Assembly: GCA_963749145.1 (NCBI GenBank)
Contig: CAVVLN010000005.1
Location: 434,001 to 498,000, forward strand
Source: JASHPR01 sp963749145
GTDB lineage: Bacteria; Actinomycetota; Actinomycetes; Streptosporangiales; Streptosporangiaceae
Length of the DNA: 64,000 bases
Direction: 5' to 3'
The position numbers were made by a program, and so were the translations under genes. A model generated the notes under the pieces. It was given only the letters and a program-made list of their open reading frames with translations. It had not been told where the DNA came from and did no database searches. This document shows, one piece after another, positions 1-8,137 of the stretch (position 1 is the stretch's first letter; each line of letters begins with the position of its first letter).

Positions 1-348
1 CGCGCCTACGTCGGTTTCGCGCTGGACAATCCCGGCCTGTTTCACACCGCGTTCTGCCGGCCCGACGCGGCCGATCCGGCGCCCGGCGACGTGACCGCTC
101 GGATCGCCGCCTCCCGCCCGTACCAGATACTGTCGGAATCGCTCGACGAGCTGGTCGCGGTCGGGCTGCTGGACCGGGCCCGCCGGCCGGTCGCCCCGAT
201 CGCGTTCTGGGCGGCCGTGCACGGGCTGGCGACGCTGCTGGTCGACGGGCCGCTGGCCGCGCTGAACCGGCCCGAGCAGGCCGCCGCGATCGACCGCACG
301 CTGGACATCCTCATCGCCGGCATCGGCGCGCCGCCCCCTCCGGCCTAG
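1..348 (+). CDS. TetR/AcrR family regulator, C-terminal part (5' cut by window edge)
   Basis: The open frame enters from the left edge in frame 1 and stops at TAG 346-348, giving 115 residues. The start YVGFALDNPGLFHTAF, the later WAAVHGLATLLVDGPLA and the closing helix TLDILIAGI are typical of the ligand-binding/dimerisation half of TetR repressors of the WHG type. The DNA-binding N-terminus lies outside the window. Ligand and target are unknown. It could regulate the following genes, but there are 175 bp between it and the next start, filled partly by short repeats. Confidence 0.8.
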   Translation, partial: RAYVGFALDNPGLFHTAFCRPDAADPAPGDVTARIAASRPYQILSESLDELVAVGLLDRARRPVAPIAFWAAVHGLATLLVDGPLAALNRPEQAAAIDRTLDILIAGIGAPPPPA

Positions 349-350
349 CC

Positions 351-411
351 GCGCCTGGCCGGAGCGCCTGGCCGGAGCGCTGGCCGGAGCGCCTGGCCGG
401 AGCGCCTGGCC
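351..411. repeat. 13-bp tandem repeat behind the TetR gene
   Basis: GGAGCGCCTGGCC occurs about four times head to tail (361-373, 374-385 with one base lost, 386-398, 399-411), with a partial copy before. Such GC-rich arrays are common between actinomycete genes; no function is visible. Confidence 0.7.
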
Positions 412-523
412 ACGGCCCTCGCCGCGGCCAGGAAACCGGTTCCGGGCCGGTGTCCATGGCGGGATGCCCGCGTTCGTCGTGATCGCGAAGGCACGAGCGC
501 ACGGACGAGATCGTGGAGGAGCC

Positions 524-865
524 ATGAAGTACATGCTGATGATCTGCCGGGACGAGGGGGTGGCGCTGACGCCGCAGGAGGGCGCGGAGATGGGGCGCGC
601 GACCGACGCCTGGATCGCGGAGACGGACGGCCGCGGGGTGCGGCTGCTGGGCAACCGCCTGCGGCCGGTGGCCGACGCCACCACGGTCCGGGTGCGCGGC
701 GGCCAGACGCTGGTCGCGGACGGGCCGTTCGCCGAGACCAAGGAGCAGATCGCCGGCTTCGACGTGATCGAGTGCGCGGACCTGGACGAGGCGCTCGAGG
801 TGGCGGCCCGGCACCCGGTGGCCGCCATCGGGACGATCGAGGTGAGGCCGTTCTGGGTGGACTGA
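524..865 (+). CDS. YCII-related DGPF-domain protein
   Basis: A 113-residue protein opening MKYMLMICRDEG and carrying the name-giving motif in LVADGPFAETKEQIAGF, typical of the YCII/DGPF family (ferredoxin-like fold). Start ATG 524 is chosen because GGAGGA lies 7 bases upstream and the family begins at this Met. The family is repeatedly found beside ECF42 sigma factors, as here; its biochemical role is not established. The 3' end touches the sigma gene, so the two are probably co-translated. Identification is firm, function is not. Confidence 0.9.
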   Translation: MKYMLMICRDEGVALTPQEGAEMGRATDAWIAETDGRGVRLLGNRLRPVADATTVRVRGGQTLVADGPFAETKEQIAGFDVIECADLDEALEVAARHPVAAIGTIEVRPFWVD

Positions 866-2103
866 CGGCCGACGCCGGCGACGCGGTCGCCGAGGCGTTC
901 CGCGAGGAGTGGGGCCGGGTGGTCGCGGCGCTGATCGGGATGACCGGTAACTGGGACCTGGCCGAGGAGTGCGCGCAGGACGCGTTCGCGCAGGCGCTGA
1001 AGACCTGGCCGCGCGACGGCGTCCCGCGCCGCCCGGGGGCCTGGCTGACCACCGTGGCGCGGAACCGGGCCACCGACCGGCTGCGCCGCAGCGCGACCGA
1101 GGCCGCCAAGCTCAAGGAGGCAGCCATGCTGGCGCCGACCGACGATCCCGCCGACGACGGCGATGAGAGCGGCATCCGCGACGACCGGCTGCGGCTGATA
1201 TTCACCTGCTGCCATCCCGCGCTGCCGCTCGAGGCGCGGGTCGCGCTGACCCTGCGCACCCTGGCCGGCCTGACCACGGCCGAAATCGCGCGGGCCTTCC
1301 TGGTCCCGGAGCAGACGATGGCCAAGCGCCTGGTGCGAGCCAAGCACAAGATCCGCGATGCGAGGATTCCCTATCGCGTCCCGCCCGCCCATCTGCTGCC
1401 CGAACGCACCGCCGGAGTGCTGGCCGTGGTGTACCTGCTGTTCAACGAGGGGTACTCGGCCACCGCCGGGGCCGATCTGGTGCGCCAGGGCCTGTGCGCC
1501 GAGGCGATCAGGCTGGCCCGGGCCCTGGCCCGGCTGATGCCCGACGAGCCCGATGCGCTGGGCCTGCTGGCGCTGATGCTGCTGCACGACGCCCGGCGGG
1601 CGAGCCGGGTCGACGCCGCCGGCGACCTGGTGACGCTGGAAGACCAGGACCGTGGCCGCTGGGACCGGTCGGAGATCGAGGAGGGGACCGGCGTGCTCGA
1701 GGCGGCCCTGCGCCGGGGGCGCGCTGGGCCCTACCAGCTGCAGGCCGCGATCGCCGCCTGTCACGCCACGGCGGCAGCGGCAGCCGCCACCGACTGGGCG
1801 CAGATCGCCCGGCTCTACGGGCTGCTGGCGCGGGTGGCGCCGTCGCCGGTGGTCGAGCTGAACCGGGCGGTCGCGGTGGCGATGGCGGACGGCCCGGCCG
1901 CCGGGCTCGAGCTGGTGGCGGCCATCGAGGCCTCGGGGGAGCTGAGCGGCTACTACCTGCTGCCCGCCACCCGCGCCGACCTGCTGCGCCGCCTCGGGCG
2001 GGCAGGCGAGGCCGCCGCCAGCTACCGGTCGGCCCGTGACCTGGCCACGACCGACGCGGAGCGGCGCTACCTGGACCGGCGGCTCGCCGAGACCGCCGGT
2101 TAA
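862..2103 (+). CDS. ECF42-type RNA polymerase sigma factor with C-terminal DUF6596 extension
   Basis: Sigma region 2 is visible in EEWGRVVAALIGMTGNWD and LAEECAQDAFAQALKTWP; region 4 in LTLRTLAGLTTAEIARAF and the following helix. About 250 further residues (RVPPAHLLPERTAGVLAVVYLLFNEGY onward) form the helical DUF6596 extension typical of ECF42. Family alignment puts the start near 862, where CTG would overlap the DGPF stop as CTGA. The nearest standard in-frame starts are GTG 772 (deep in the upstream gene) and GTG 919 (cuts region 2). No anti-sigma gene is adjacent, as is usual for this group, where the extension is thought to regulate activity. Targets unknown. Confidence 0.85.
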   Translation: MTADAGDAVAEAFREEWGRVVAALIGMTGNWDLAEECAQDAFAQALKTWPRDGVPRRPGAWLTTVARNRATDRLRRSATEAAKLKEAAMLAPTDDPADDGDESGIRDDRLRLIFTCCHPALPLEARVALTLRTLAGLTTAEIARAFLVPEQTMAKRLVRAKHKIRDARIPYRVPPAHLLPERTAGVLAVVYLLFNEGYSATAGADLVRQGLCAEAIRLARALARLMPDEPDALGLLALMLLHDARRASRVDAAGDLVTLEDQDRGRWDRSEIEEGTGVLEAALRRGRAGPYQLQAAIAACHATAAAAAATDWAQIARLYGLLARVAPSPVVELNRAVAVAMADGPAAGLELVAAIEASGELSGYYLLPATRADLLRRLGRAGEAAASYRSARDLATTDAERRYLDRRLAETAG

Positions 2104-2216
2104 CGCCGCGCCGTCGCGCGCCCGCCGTTAGCGCCCTCCCGTCGGCTACGCGGCCGCCCCGCGCCTGCCGGGTTACGCGCCGCCGCCCCGCGCCTGCCGG
2201 GCTACGCGGCCGAATT

Positions 2217-2274
2217 CATGTTGACGCCGTTTACTTCGGCGGGCCATACTGACGATGTAAACGGTGTCAACATG
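2217..2274. promoter_or_regulatory. Large palindrome overlapping a putative promoter
   Basis: CATGTTGACGCCGTTTAC (2217-2234) is repeated in inverted orientation at 2257-2274 with a single mismatch and a 22-bp spacer. On the + strand TTGACG (2221-2226) and CATACT (2245-2250), 18 bp apart, look like -35 and -10 boxes for the gene at 2306; TTGACA also appears on the - strand at 2270-2265. The size and symmetry suggest a repressor operator, perhaps for a TetR-type dimer pair; the TetR gene at the window start is one candidate. Confidence 0.6.
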
Positions 2275-2305
2275 GCCGGGTGAACATCCCCGGGAAGGTG
2301 GTCCC

Positions 2306-2500
2306 GTGATCGACATGCAGATCCTGAGCGATGCCCTGGTGACCCTGGCGTTCGTCGTGGGCCTGGCGGTCCTGCTGGCGGTCTCGATCGTGGCCGCGGC
2401 GGCCCTCACGCGGCGGCACGAGCGCAAGGCCGGCGTCCGCCGGATCGAGCAGCACCTGGCGGATGCGGCGCAGCGGCGGCATGAGACACCCGCGCGGTAG
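2306..2500 (+). CDS. Small single-span membrane protein
   Basis: 64 residues from GTG 2306, which has GGGAAGG eight bases upstream. One hydrophobic helix (LVTLAFVVGLAVLLAVSIVA) is followed by a charged cytoplasmic-looking tail rich in Arg, Glu and His. It lies directly behind the palindromic promoter/operator at 2217-2274, which favours a real, regulated gene. No family recognised; no function assigned. Confidence 0.6.
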   Translation: MIDMQILSDALVTLAFVVGLAVLLAVSIVAAAALTRRHERKAGVRRIEQHLADAAQRRHETPAR

Positions 2501-2573
2501 GTCACGGACCGCTCACCAGGCCGCAGGCCCGGCCGCGGGCCCGGCGGGGCGGGGCAAAAGGGGCGCGGTGCGG

Positions 2574-3398
2574 CTAGACGCGGACCGTCCCCACCAGGAC
2601 CGGTAACGGCCCGGCGGCCGCGCCCGCCGCGCCGAGCGGCATCACCTTGGCCTGCAGGGTGTCCCGGTCGACCACCAGGACGTGCCGGTTGCGCAGCAGC
2701 GTCCAGCCGTCCTGGGACCAGCCTGACGACGCGACCACCACCGCGTGGTCGGTCTCCCGGTAGGCCATGTCGAAGTAGCGCTCGGTCGGCCCGTCATGGC
2801 CCCGGCTGGCGAGCGCGTCGTGCGGGATGCGGTCGGGGTAGTAGAAGCAGACCGCGTAGAGCGCATCCGGCGTGAGGAAGACCGCGTTCAGGCTGTTGGC
2901 CGTGAACATCTCGTCCAACCGGGCGGCGGTGTCGTCGAGCGCGGCGATCATGTCCCCGCCGTGCGCCTCGAGCCCGGACATGACGTGCAGGAAGTACCGC
3001 TCGCTGTCGGTGGTCCCGGTCAGCCGCCGTTCCCAGGCCCGCGGCAGCAGGTCGCCGAGCCGGTCCTGGGGATGGATCGCGCCGTTGTGCGCCATCACGA
3101 CATCGCCGCGGCGGAACGGGTGGGTGTTGGCCGGCTCCACCGGCAGGCCCGGCGTGGCCCACCGCAGGTGCACGAGCCCGAGGTCGCCCAGGCTGCGGTG
3201 GGCCAGGTCATGGTAGGCCTGCTCGTCGGAGGCCCGCAGCGGGGACTTGTGCAGGCCCAGCGCGTCCTCGTACCAGGCCATGCCCCAGCCGTCGCCGTGG
3301 AACTGCGACAGCCGGGTGAACTCGCGCAGCCCGCGCTCGCCCATCACCTCGGCCAGCGAGGTGTTTCCCCTGGCGCAGTACCCGAGCAGCCGGCACAT
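2574..3398 (-). CDS. Class II glutamine amidotransferase-like hydrolase (EgtC type)
   Basis: 274 residues beginning MCRLLGY, so Cys2 becomes the N-terminal nucleophile after Met removal. Further family marks: FHGDGWGMAWY, HLRWATPG, NTHPFRRG, MAHNGAIH and GTTDSERYF. EgtC, the closest known type, cleaves a gamma-glutamyl amide in ergothioneine synthesis, but no other egt genes are here. It is the last gene of a leftward operon, two bases after the SDR, and sits opposite a glutamine-synthetase-like ligase. A plausible inference is hydrolysis of a gamma-glutamylated intermediate. Classic amide-transfer subunits are usually fused to a synthase, which is absent here. Confidence 0.85.
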   Translation of the reverse strand: MCRLLGYCARGNTSLAEVMGERGLREFTRLSQFHGDGWGMAWYEDALGLHKSPLRASDEQAYHDLAHRSLGDLGLVHLRWATPGLPVEPANTHPFRRGDVVMAHNGAIHPQDRLGDLLPRAWERRLTGTTDSERYFLHVMSGLEAHGGDMIAALDDTAARLDEMFTANSLNAVFLTPDALYAVCFYYPDRIPHDALASRGHDGPTERYFDMAYRETDHAVVVASSGWSQDGWTLLRNRHVLVVDRDTLQAKVMPLGAAGAAAGPLPVLVGTVRV

Positions 3399-3400
3399 GG

Positions 3401-4183
3401 CTAGAGGTACTTCCCCATGCCGCCGGCCACGTCGATGGAAGCGCCGGTGATGTAGCTGGCCCGGTCGCTGGCCAGGAACGCCACCAGCCCCGAGACCTCG
3501 TCCGGCCGGCCGAACCGGGCGAGCGGCACCTCGGCCGCGGCCAGCTGGCCGAAGAACTCGTCGGCGGGCAGGTCCGGCGCGCGCCTGCGGTGGATGTTGT
3601 CCCACTGCGGGGTGGTCACGAAGCCGATATTCACGCTGTTGACCAGGATCCCCTCGTGACCGAGCTCGATGGCCAGCGCCTTGGCCAGGCTGAGGCACGA
3701 GGCCCGGTTGACCGACGAGGCGAGGAACCCCGGGTCCGGGTAGCGCCCGTAGACGGCGTTGATGTTGATGACCCGCGGGGCGGAGCTGCGCCGCAGCCGG
3801 GGCAGGGCCGCCCGGGTGCAGCGGATCTGGGACAGCACCTTGACCTCGAAGTCAGCCTGCCAGTCGGCGTCGGCCAGCGACTCGAACCGGCCCGGCCGCG
3901 CCCCGCCGGCGTTGTTGACCAGGATGTCGATGCCGCCCAGCACCGCGGCGGCCTCGTCGAGGAAGGCTTCCACCTGGCCCGGGTCGGTGACGTCGCAGCG
4001 CAGCGCGGTCACCGTCCCGCCCGGCTTGCCGAGGTCGGCGGCGGCCTCGTCCAGCTCGGCCTGGTTCCTGGAGCAGATGACGACCTGCGCGCCCTCGGCC
4101 AGCAGTTCGGCGGTGATCGCCTTGCCCAGGCCCTTCGAGCCGCCGGTGACGACCGCGCGGCGGTCGTCCAGTCCCAGCTCCAT
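3401..4183 (-). CDS. SDR-fold protein lacking the canonical catalytic residues
   Basis: 260 residues with a clear Rossmann N-terminus (VVTGGSKGLGKAI, residues 12-22), DVTD near 64-67 and NNAGG (90-94), ending IDVAGGMGKYL as in FabG-like proteins. The active-site stretch is unusual. In VININAVYG and FLASSVNRASCLSLAKAL, the expected Ser, Tyr and Lys are Ala143, Ser156 and Arg160 by simple alignment. It may bind NAD(P) without classical dehydrogenase chemistry, or use other residues. It lies between the cupin and the EgtC-like gene, with 0-2 bp spacing on each side. Confidence 0.85.
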   Translation of the reverse strand: MELGLDDRRAVVTGGSKGLGKAITAELLAEGAQVVICSRNQAELDEAAADLGKPGGTVTALRCDVTDPGQVEAFLDEAAAVLGGIDILVNNAGGARPGRFESLADADWQADFEVKVLSQIRCTRAALPRLRRSSAPRVININAVYGRYPDPGFLASSVNRASCLSLAKALAIELGHEGILVNSVNIGFVTTPQWDNIHRRRAPDLPADEFFGQLAAAEVPLARFGRPDEVSGLVAFLASDRASYITGASIDVAGGMGKYL

Positions 4184-4621
4184 CTAGGCGTCACCCGCCT
4201 GGCCGTCGGCCTGCTCCCCGGCCCCTTGCTGCGCGGCCAGGTTGAGCAGGGTCTTGCGCGGCGGGCAGAACACGTCGACCTCCAGGCAGCTGGTGTCGGT
4301 CGTCCAGGCCGCGTGCGGCACCCAGGCCGGGATCACCGCGACGTCGCCCTTGGTCATCGTGCGCACGTCGCCGTCGAGGTCGAAGGTCATCTCCCCGTCG
4401 AGCACGATCACGATCTGCTCTTCCTCGTGGACGTGCCGCGGCGCCTGCGCACCCGGCTCGAAGCTCACGAAGTTGGCCATGGCCCGCTGGCCGAGCACCG
4501 GGCGGAACGTCAGCCCGGGCACGAACTCCGCCGACGTGATCGAGTCGATGCGGACGTAGCGGCCCGGCCCGGCCGGCTCGCCGAGCGCCTCGGTCGTGAA
4601 GTGCGTGGCAGCGTCGCTCAC
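4184..4621 (-). CDS. Cupin-domain protein
   Basis: 145 residues. Cupin motif 1 appears as PRHVHEEEQIVIVLDGEMTF, with metal-binding His-X-His and a downstream Glu; motif 2 as GDVAVIPAWVPHAAW, with its His. Start GTG 4621 overlaps the aminotransferase stop as GTGA, indicating translational coupling. A single-domain cupin in a catabolic operon could be a small dioxygenase, isomerase or sensor; the substrate cannot be read from the sequence. Its stop codon abuts the SDR start. Confidence 0.85.
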   Translation of the reverse strand: MSDAATHFTTEALGEPAGPGRYVRIDSITSAEFVPGLTFRPVLGQRAMANFVSFEPGAQAPRHVHEEEQIVIVLDGEMTFDLDGDVRTMTKGDVAVIPAWVPHAAWTTDTSCLEVDVFCPPRKTLLNLAAQQGAGEQADGQAGDA

Positions 4622-5838
4622 TTTCCCTCCCGTGCGGTGCGGAACAGGCCGGCCAGGCGCCGCGCCCCCTCGCCGATGAGATCGTCGGCGACCCGGCTGT
4701 AGGCCAGCCGCAGCTGGGACGTGCCGCCCTGGCCAGAGTAGAAGGGCCGGCCCGGGACGTAGGCCACCTTGCGGGCACTGGCGGCCGGGGCGAGGGCCAC
4801 GGTGTCGATCCCGTCGGGCGCGCTCACCCAGGTGAAGAAGCCGCCGCCCGGCGTGGTCCAGCTGCTGCCCTCGGGCATGTGCTCGGCCAGGGCCCGGCCC
4901 ATCAGCGCGGCGCGGCGCGCGTACAGCGCGCGGGAGGCGACGAGCTGGCGGTCGAGGTGCCCGCCGCGCCCGTATTCCTCGAGCATCCGCTGGCCCAGCG
5001 CGCCCGAGCACTGGTCGGAGTTCTGCTTGGCCGTCACCAGCTGCGCGATGACCTCGGGCGGGCCGGCCGCCCAGCCGAGGCGGACCCCGGGGAAGAAGGT
5101 CTTGGAGAACGTGCCGGACTGGACGACGACGTCGGGGGCCAGCGACCACAGGCTCGGCGGCGGCGAGTCGTCGAAGCCGAGCTCGCGGTAGGCGACGTCC
5201 TCGAGGATCAGGAAGTGGTACCGGCGGGCCAGCTCGACCAGCGCCTGGCGCCGCGGCCCCGTCAGGGACAGGCCGGTCGGGTTCTGGTGGTCGGGGATCG
5301 TGTAGAGCGCCTTCGGCCGCAGGCCCGCGCCGAGCATGTCGGCGAGCACGTCGACCCGCATCCCGTCGCGGTCCATCGGCACGCCGCGCAGGTCACCCTC
5401 GTAGCCGCGGAACGCCATGATCGCGCCGAGGTAGGTCGGCTCCTCCACCACCACGACGTCGCCGGGGTCCACCATGCTCTTGGCCAGCAGCTCCATGCAG
5501 TCGATCCCGCCGCTGGTAACCATCAGCTCGCCCGCGGCCGGCCGCCGCCCCTGCAGGGCCTCCATCCGCCCGGTCAGGTAATCACGCAGGCCCGGCAGCC
5601 CCTCGGTCGGGGAGTACTGCAGCGCCACGGCCACGTCCTGGGCGACCAGCCGGCCCGCGATCTCCCCGAGCACGTCCTGCGGGAACGTCGCCGGGTCGGG
5701 GAAGCCGCCGGAGAACGTGATCACGTCGGTGGCCCCGGCCAGGGCCAGGATCGCCGTGATCTCCCCGCCGCCGAGCGAGCGCGTCCGCCGGGCGAAGCTC
5801 GCGGTCCAGTCACGCAGCTCCGGCGCGGCGGTTGTCAT
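4618..5838 (-). CDS. PLP-dependent class I/II aminotransferase
   Basis: 406 residues of aspartate-aminotransferase fold. Asp214 in LILEDVAYREL and Lys246 in SGTFSKTFFPGVRLGW are the pyridine-binding Asp and Schiff-base Lys; DHQNPTGLSLTG and a final SQLRLAYS Arg motif fit the 2-aminoadipate/MocR-C-terminal subfamily. There is no N-terminal GntR domain. First gene of the leftward operon, divergent from the AsnC/Lrp regulator across a 131-bp AT-rich gap. It probably transaminates an amino acid or amine handled by the cluster; the substrate is unknown. Confidence 0.9.
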   Translation of the reverse strand: MTTAAPELRDWTASFARRTRSLGGGEITAILALAGATDVITFSGGFPDPATFPQDVLGEIAGRLVAQDVAVALQYSPTEGLPGLRDYLTGRMEALQGRRPAAGELMVTSGGIDCMELLAKSMVDPGDVVVVEEPTYLGAIMAFRGYEGDLRGVPMDRDGMRVDVLADMLGAGLRPKALYTIPDHQNPTGLSLTGPRRQALVELARRYHFLILEDVAYRELGFDDSPPPSLWSLAPDVVVQSGTFSKTFFPGVRLGWAAGPPEVIAQLVTAKQNSDQCSGALGQRMLEEYGRGGHLDRQLVASRALYARRAALMGRALAEHMPEGSSWTTPGGGFFTWVSAPDGIDTVALAPAASARKVAYVPGRPFYSGQGGTSQLRLAYSRVADDLIGEGARRLAGLFRTAREGK

Positions 5839-5867
5839 GGCGCCCTCCAGGACTCTTGACAGGCACG

Positions 5868-5927
5868 GCTGGCAAACGTAAGAATTCTTGCCAGCAATAC
5901 ATACATTTGCTCGGATCTACTGCAAAT
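5868..5927. promoter_or_regulatory. Divergent promoter region with two inverted repeats (likely Lrp/AsnC sites)
   Basis: The gap 5839-5969 is much richer in A/T than its surroundings. GCTGGCAA (5868-5875) and TTGCCAGC (5888-5895) form a perfect inverted repeat with a 12-bp centre. ATTTGC (5905-5910) and GCAAAT (5922-5927) form a second. TGGCAA recurs just before the regulator start. Paired dyads between a divergent AsnC/Lrp gene and its neighbour are typical binding sites for that family. Confidence 0.6.
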
Positions 5928-5969
5928 CATACACGAGAGCATTAAGCGTCTAGCAGAGATGTCTGGCAA

Positions 5970-6572
5970 TTGACAACCATTTCAGCGCCGCTGGCGCGGC
6001 TGGCCGACGTGGCCTCTCCGTCTACGCAGCGGGTCGAGGTCGACGACCTCGACCTCACCCTGCTCCGGGCGCTGGCGACCGACGCCCGTCAGTCCCAGCG
6101 CGCGCTCGCCCGGGCGGTGGGGATGTCGCCGCCGGCGATCGCCGACCGGCTGGCCCGGCTGGAGCGGGCCGGGGCCATCCGCGGGTACCGGGTGGACGTC
6201 GACTGGGCCGCGCTGGGCTACCCCGTCGTGGTCTACCTGGCGGTGACCGCCGGACCCGGCATGGACCTGAGCCAGATCATCGGCGCGATCAAGGCCCTGC
6301 CCGAGGCCCAGGACATGAGCGTGGTCACCGGGGCCTTCGACCTGCTGGTCCGGCTGCGGGTCCGGGACCACACGCACCTGCGCGAGCTGCTGCTGAATAC
6401 GATCTTCCAGATCCCCGGCGTGCAGCGCACGGAGACCCTCCTGTCGCTCGCCGATGCCGAGCCAGACAACTTCGCCGGGGCCCTGCTCGACCACATGAGC
6501 CGCACGAGCCAGCGAGCCCGGCCCGGCGACAAGGCCCGGGGCAACCCACCCGGAGCGGACAAGACCGCATAG
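5970..6572 (+). CDS. Lrp/AsnC family transcriptional regulator
   Basis: 200 residues from TTG 5970. The winged HTH is LDLTLLRALATDARQSQRALARAVGMSPPAI and following (about residues 28-75); the RAM/effector domain is YPVVVYLAVTAGPG through MSVVTGAFDLLVRLRV and DHTHLRELLLNTI. Downstream of the HTH the length fits the family; the N-terminal extension of about 25 residues is doubtful, and the GTG in GTGGCCTCT (near 6009) is an alternative start. It is divergent from the aminotransferase operon and 11 bp before the GS-like gene, so it probably controls both arms in response to an amino acid or amine. Confidence 0.88.
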   Translation: MTTISAPLARLADVASPSTQRVEVDDLDLTLLRALATDARQSQRALARAVGMSPPAIADRLARLERAGAIRGYRVDVDWAALGYPVVVYLAVTAGPGMDLSQIIGAIKALPEAQDMSVVTGAFDLLVRLRVRDHTHLRELLLNTIFQIPGVQRTETLLSLADAEPDNFAGALLDHMSRTSQRARPGDKARGNPPGADKTA

Positions 6573-6583
6573 GAGCGCACCCC

Positions 6584-8107
6584 GTGAGCACCGTTTCTCC
6601 CGAGTCCTTTGACCAGTTCGGCGCCGCCGGCGTCGGCCAGCCCGGTTTCATCGCCCGGCACGGCCTGTTCGACGAGCGGCAGGCCAACGCGGCCGAGGTG
6701 GTCGCCGCGCGGATCAGTGAGCTTGGCCTGCGCACCGTGCGGTTCATCGTGGTGGACCAGCACGGCATGCCGCGCAGCAAGTCGCTGTCCGCGGACGCGG
6801 CCCTGGCCGGGCTGGCCAACGGGCTCGACTTCTCCGGGGCGATCTACAGCCTGGACACCGGCAATACGGTGTTCGTGCCCGCGTTCGCCCCGGGCGGCGG
6901 GTTCGGCATCGACGAGTTCACCGGCTTCCCCGACGTGGTCCTGGTGCCCGACCCGACCACGTTCCAGGTGCTGCCCTGGGCCGACCGGACCGGCTGGATG
7001 CTCTGCGACGTCTACTTCTCCAGCGGGCAGCCGATGCCGCTGGACGGCCGCGGCCTGATGCGCCGGGTCCTCGGCGACCTGGCCGAGGCCGGCTACGACT
7101 ACGTGTCCGGCATCGAGCTCGAGTACTACATCGTGAAGCTGGAGTCCGACCGGATCAGGCCCGAGGACGCCGGGTTCACCCCGCCGCCCCCCGAGGTGAG
7201 CGTGTTCGAGCGCGGCTACCAGTACCTGTCCGAGGTGCGCCTGGACAGCGTCGGCAGCACGCTCGAGGCGATCAGGGACGCGCTGTGGGAGGTGGGGCTG
7301 CCGCCGCGGGCCATGGAGGACGAGTGGGGCCCAGGCCAGATGGAGTTCAGCTTCAGCCCGATCGGCGGGCTGGCCGCGGCCGACGCGGTCGTGCTGCTGC
7401 GCTCCGCGGTCAAGCAGGTCTGCCAGCGCCGCGGCCTGCTGGCCAGCTTCATGTGCCGGCTGGCGCTGCCGAACTTCTTCTCCTCGGGCTGGCACCTGCA
7501 CCAGTCGCTGACCTCGCGCCAGGACGGCCGGAACGCGTTCGCCAGCCCGGACGCGGCGCTGTCGGCCGCGGGCACGCAGTACGTCGCCGGGCTGCTGGAG
7601 CACGCGCTGCCGATGATGCTGTTCTCGACCCCCACGATCAACGGCTACAAGCGCTACCGCCCCTACTCGTTCGCCCCGGACCGGGTGAGCTGGGCTTTGG
7701 AGAACCGCGGCGTCCTGGTCCGGGTCCAGGGCGCGCCCGGCGACGACAGCAGCCACGTGGAGATGCGCATCGGCGAGCCCGCGGCCAACCCGTACCTGTA
7801 CATGGCCGCCAACATCGCCGCCGGCCTGGACGGCATCCGCCGGGGCCTCGCGCCGCCGCCCGCGGTGGAGGCGGACCCCTACGCCGCCGAGGCGCCGATG
7901 CTGCCGACCTCCCTGGCCGGCGCGGTCGCGGCCCTGGACGCCGACAAGTTCTACCGCGGCGCGTTCGGCGACACCCTGGTCGACTACCTGCTGCAGATGA
8001 AGCGGGCCGAGCTCGAGCGCTACGAGGCGTACCTCGCGGAGCACCCGCTGCCCGAGGGGCAGGAGGTCAGCGACTGGGAGATGCGTGAGTACTTCGAGTT
8101 CTTCTGA
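6584..8107 (+). CDS. Glutamine synthetase family protein (gamma-glutamyl ligase type)
   Basis: 507 residues of GS fold. The N-terminal beta-grasp has VDQHGMPRSK. The metal-binding segment is YDYVSGIELEYYIV, the ATP/substrate segment is GPGQMEFSFSP with SGWHLHQS, and the C-terminal part has NGYKRYRPYSFAPDRVSWA and EMRIGEPAANPYLYMAANIAAG. Length and motif wording resemble PuuA/GlnA3-like enzymes that join glutamate to amines rather than GlnA itself. With an EgtC-like hydrolase, aminotransferase and permease nearby, gamma-glutamylation of an amine substrate is inferred. GTG 6584 is preceded by GGAG. Confidence 0.9.
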   Translation: MSTVSPESFDQFGAAGVGQPGFIARHGLFDERQANAAEVVAARISELGLRTVRFIVVDQHGMPRSKSLSADAALAGLANGLDFSGAIYSLDTGNTVFVPAFAPGGGFGIDEFTGFPDVVLVPDPTTFQVLPWADRTGWMLCDVYFSSGQPMPLDGRGLMRRVLGDLAEAGYDYVSGIELEYYIVKLESDRIRPEDAGFTPPPPEVSVFERGYQYLSEVRLDSVGSTLEAIRDALWEVGLPPRAMEDEWGPGQMEFSFSPIGGLAAADAVVLLRSAVKQVCQRRGLLASFMCRLALPNFFSSGWHLHQSLTSRQDGRNAFASPDAALSAAGTQYVAGLLEHALPMMLFSTPTINGYKRYRPYSFAPDRVSWALENRGVLVRVQGAPGDDSSHVEMRIGEPAANPYLYMAANIAAGLDGIRRGLAPPPAVEADPYAAEAPMLPTSLAGAVAALDADKFYRGAFGDTLVDYLLQMKRAELERYEAYLAEHPLPEGQEVSDWEMREYFEFF

Positions 8108-8137
8108 CCAGACCACGACACCACGACGGAGCCAGCG

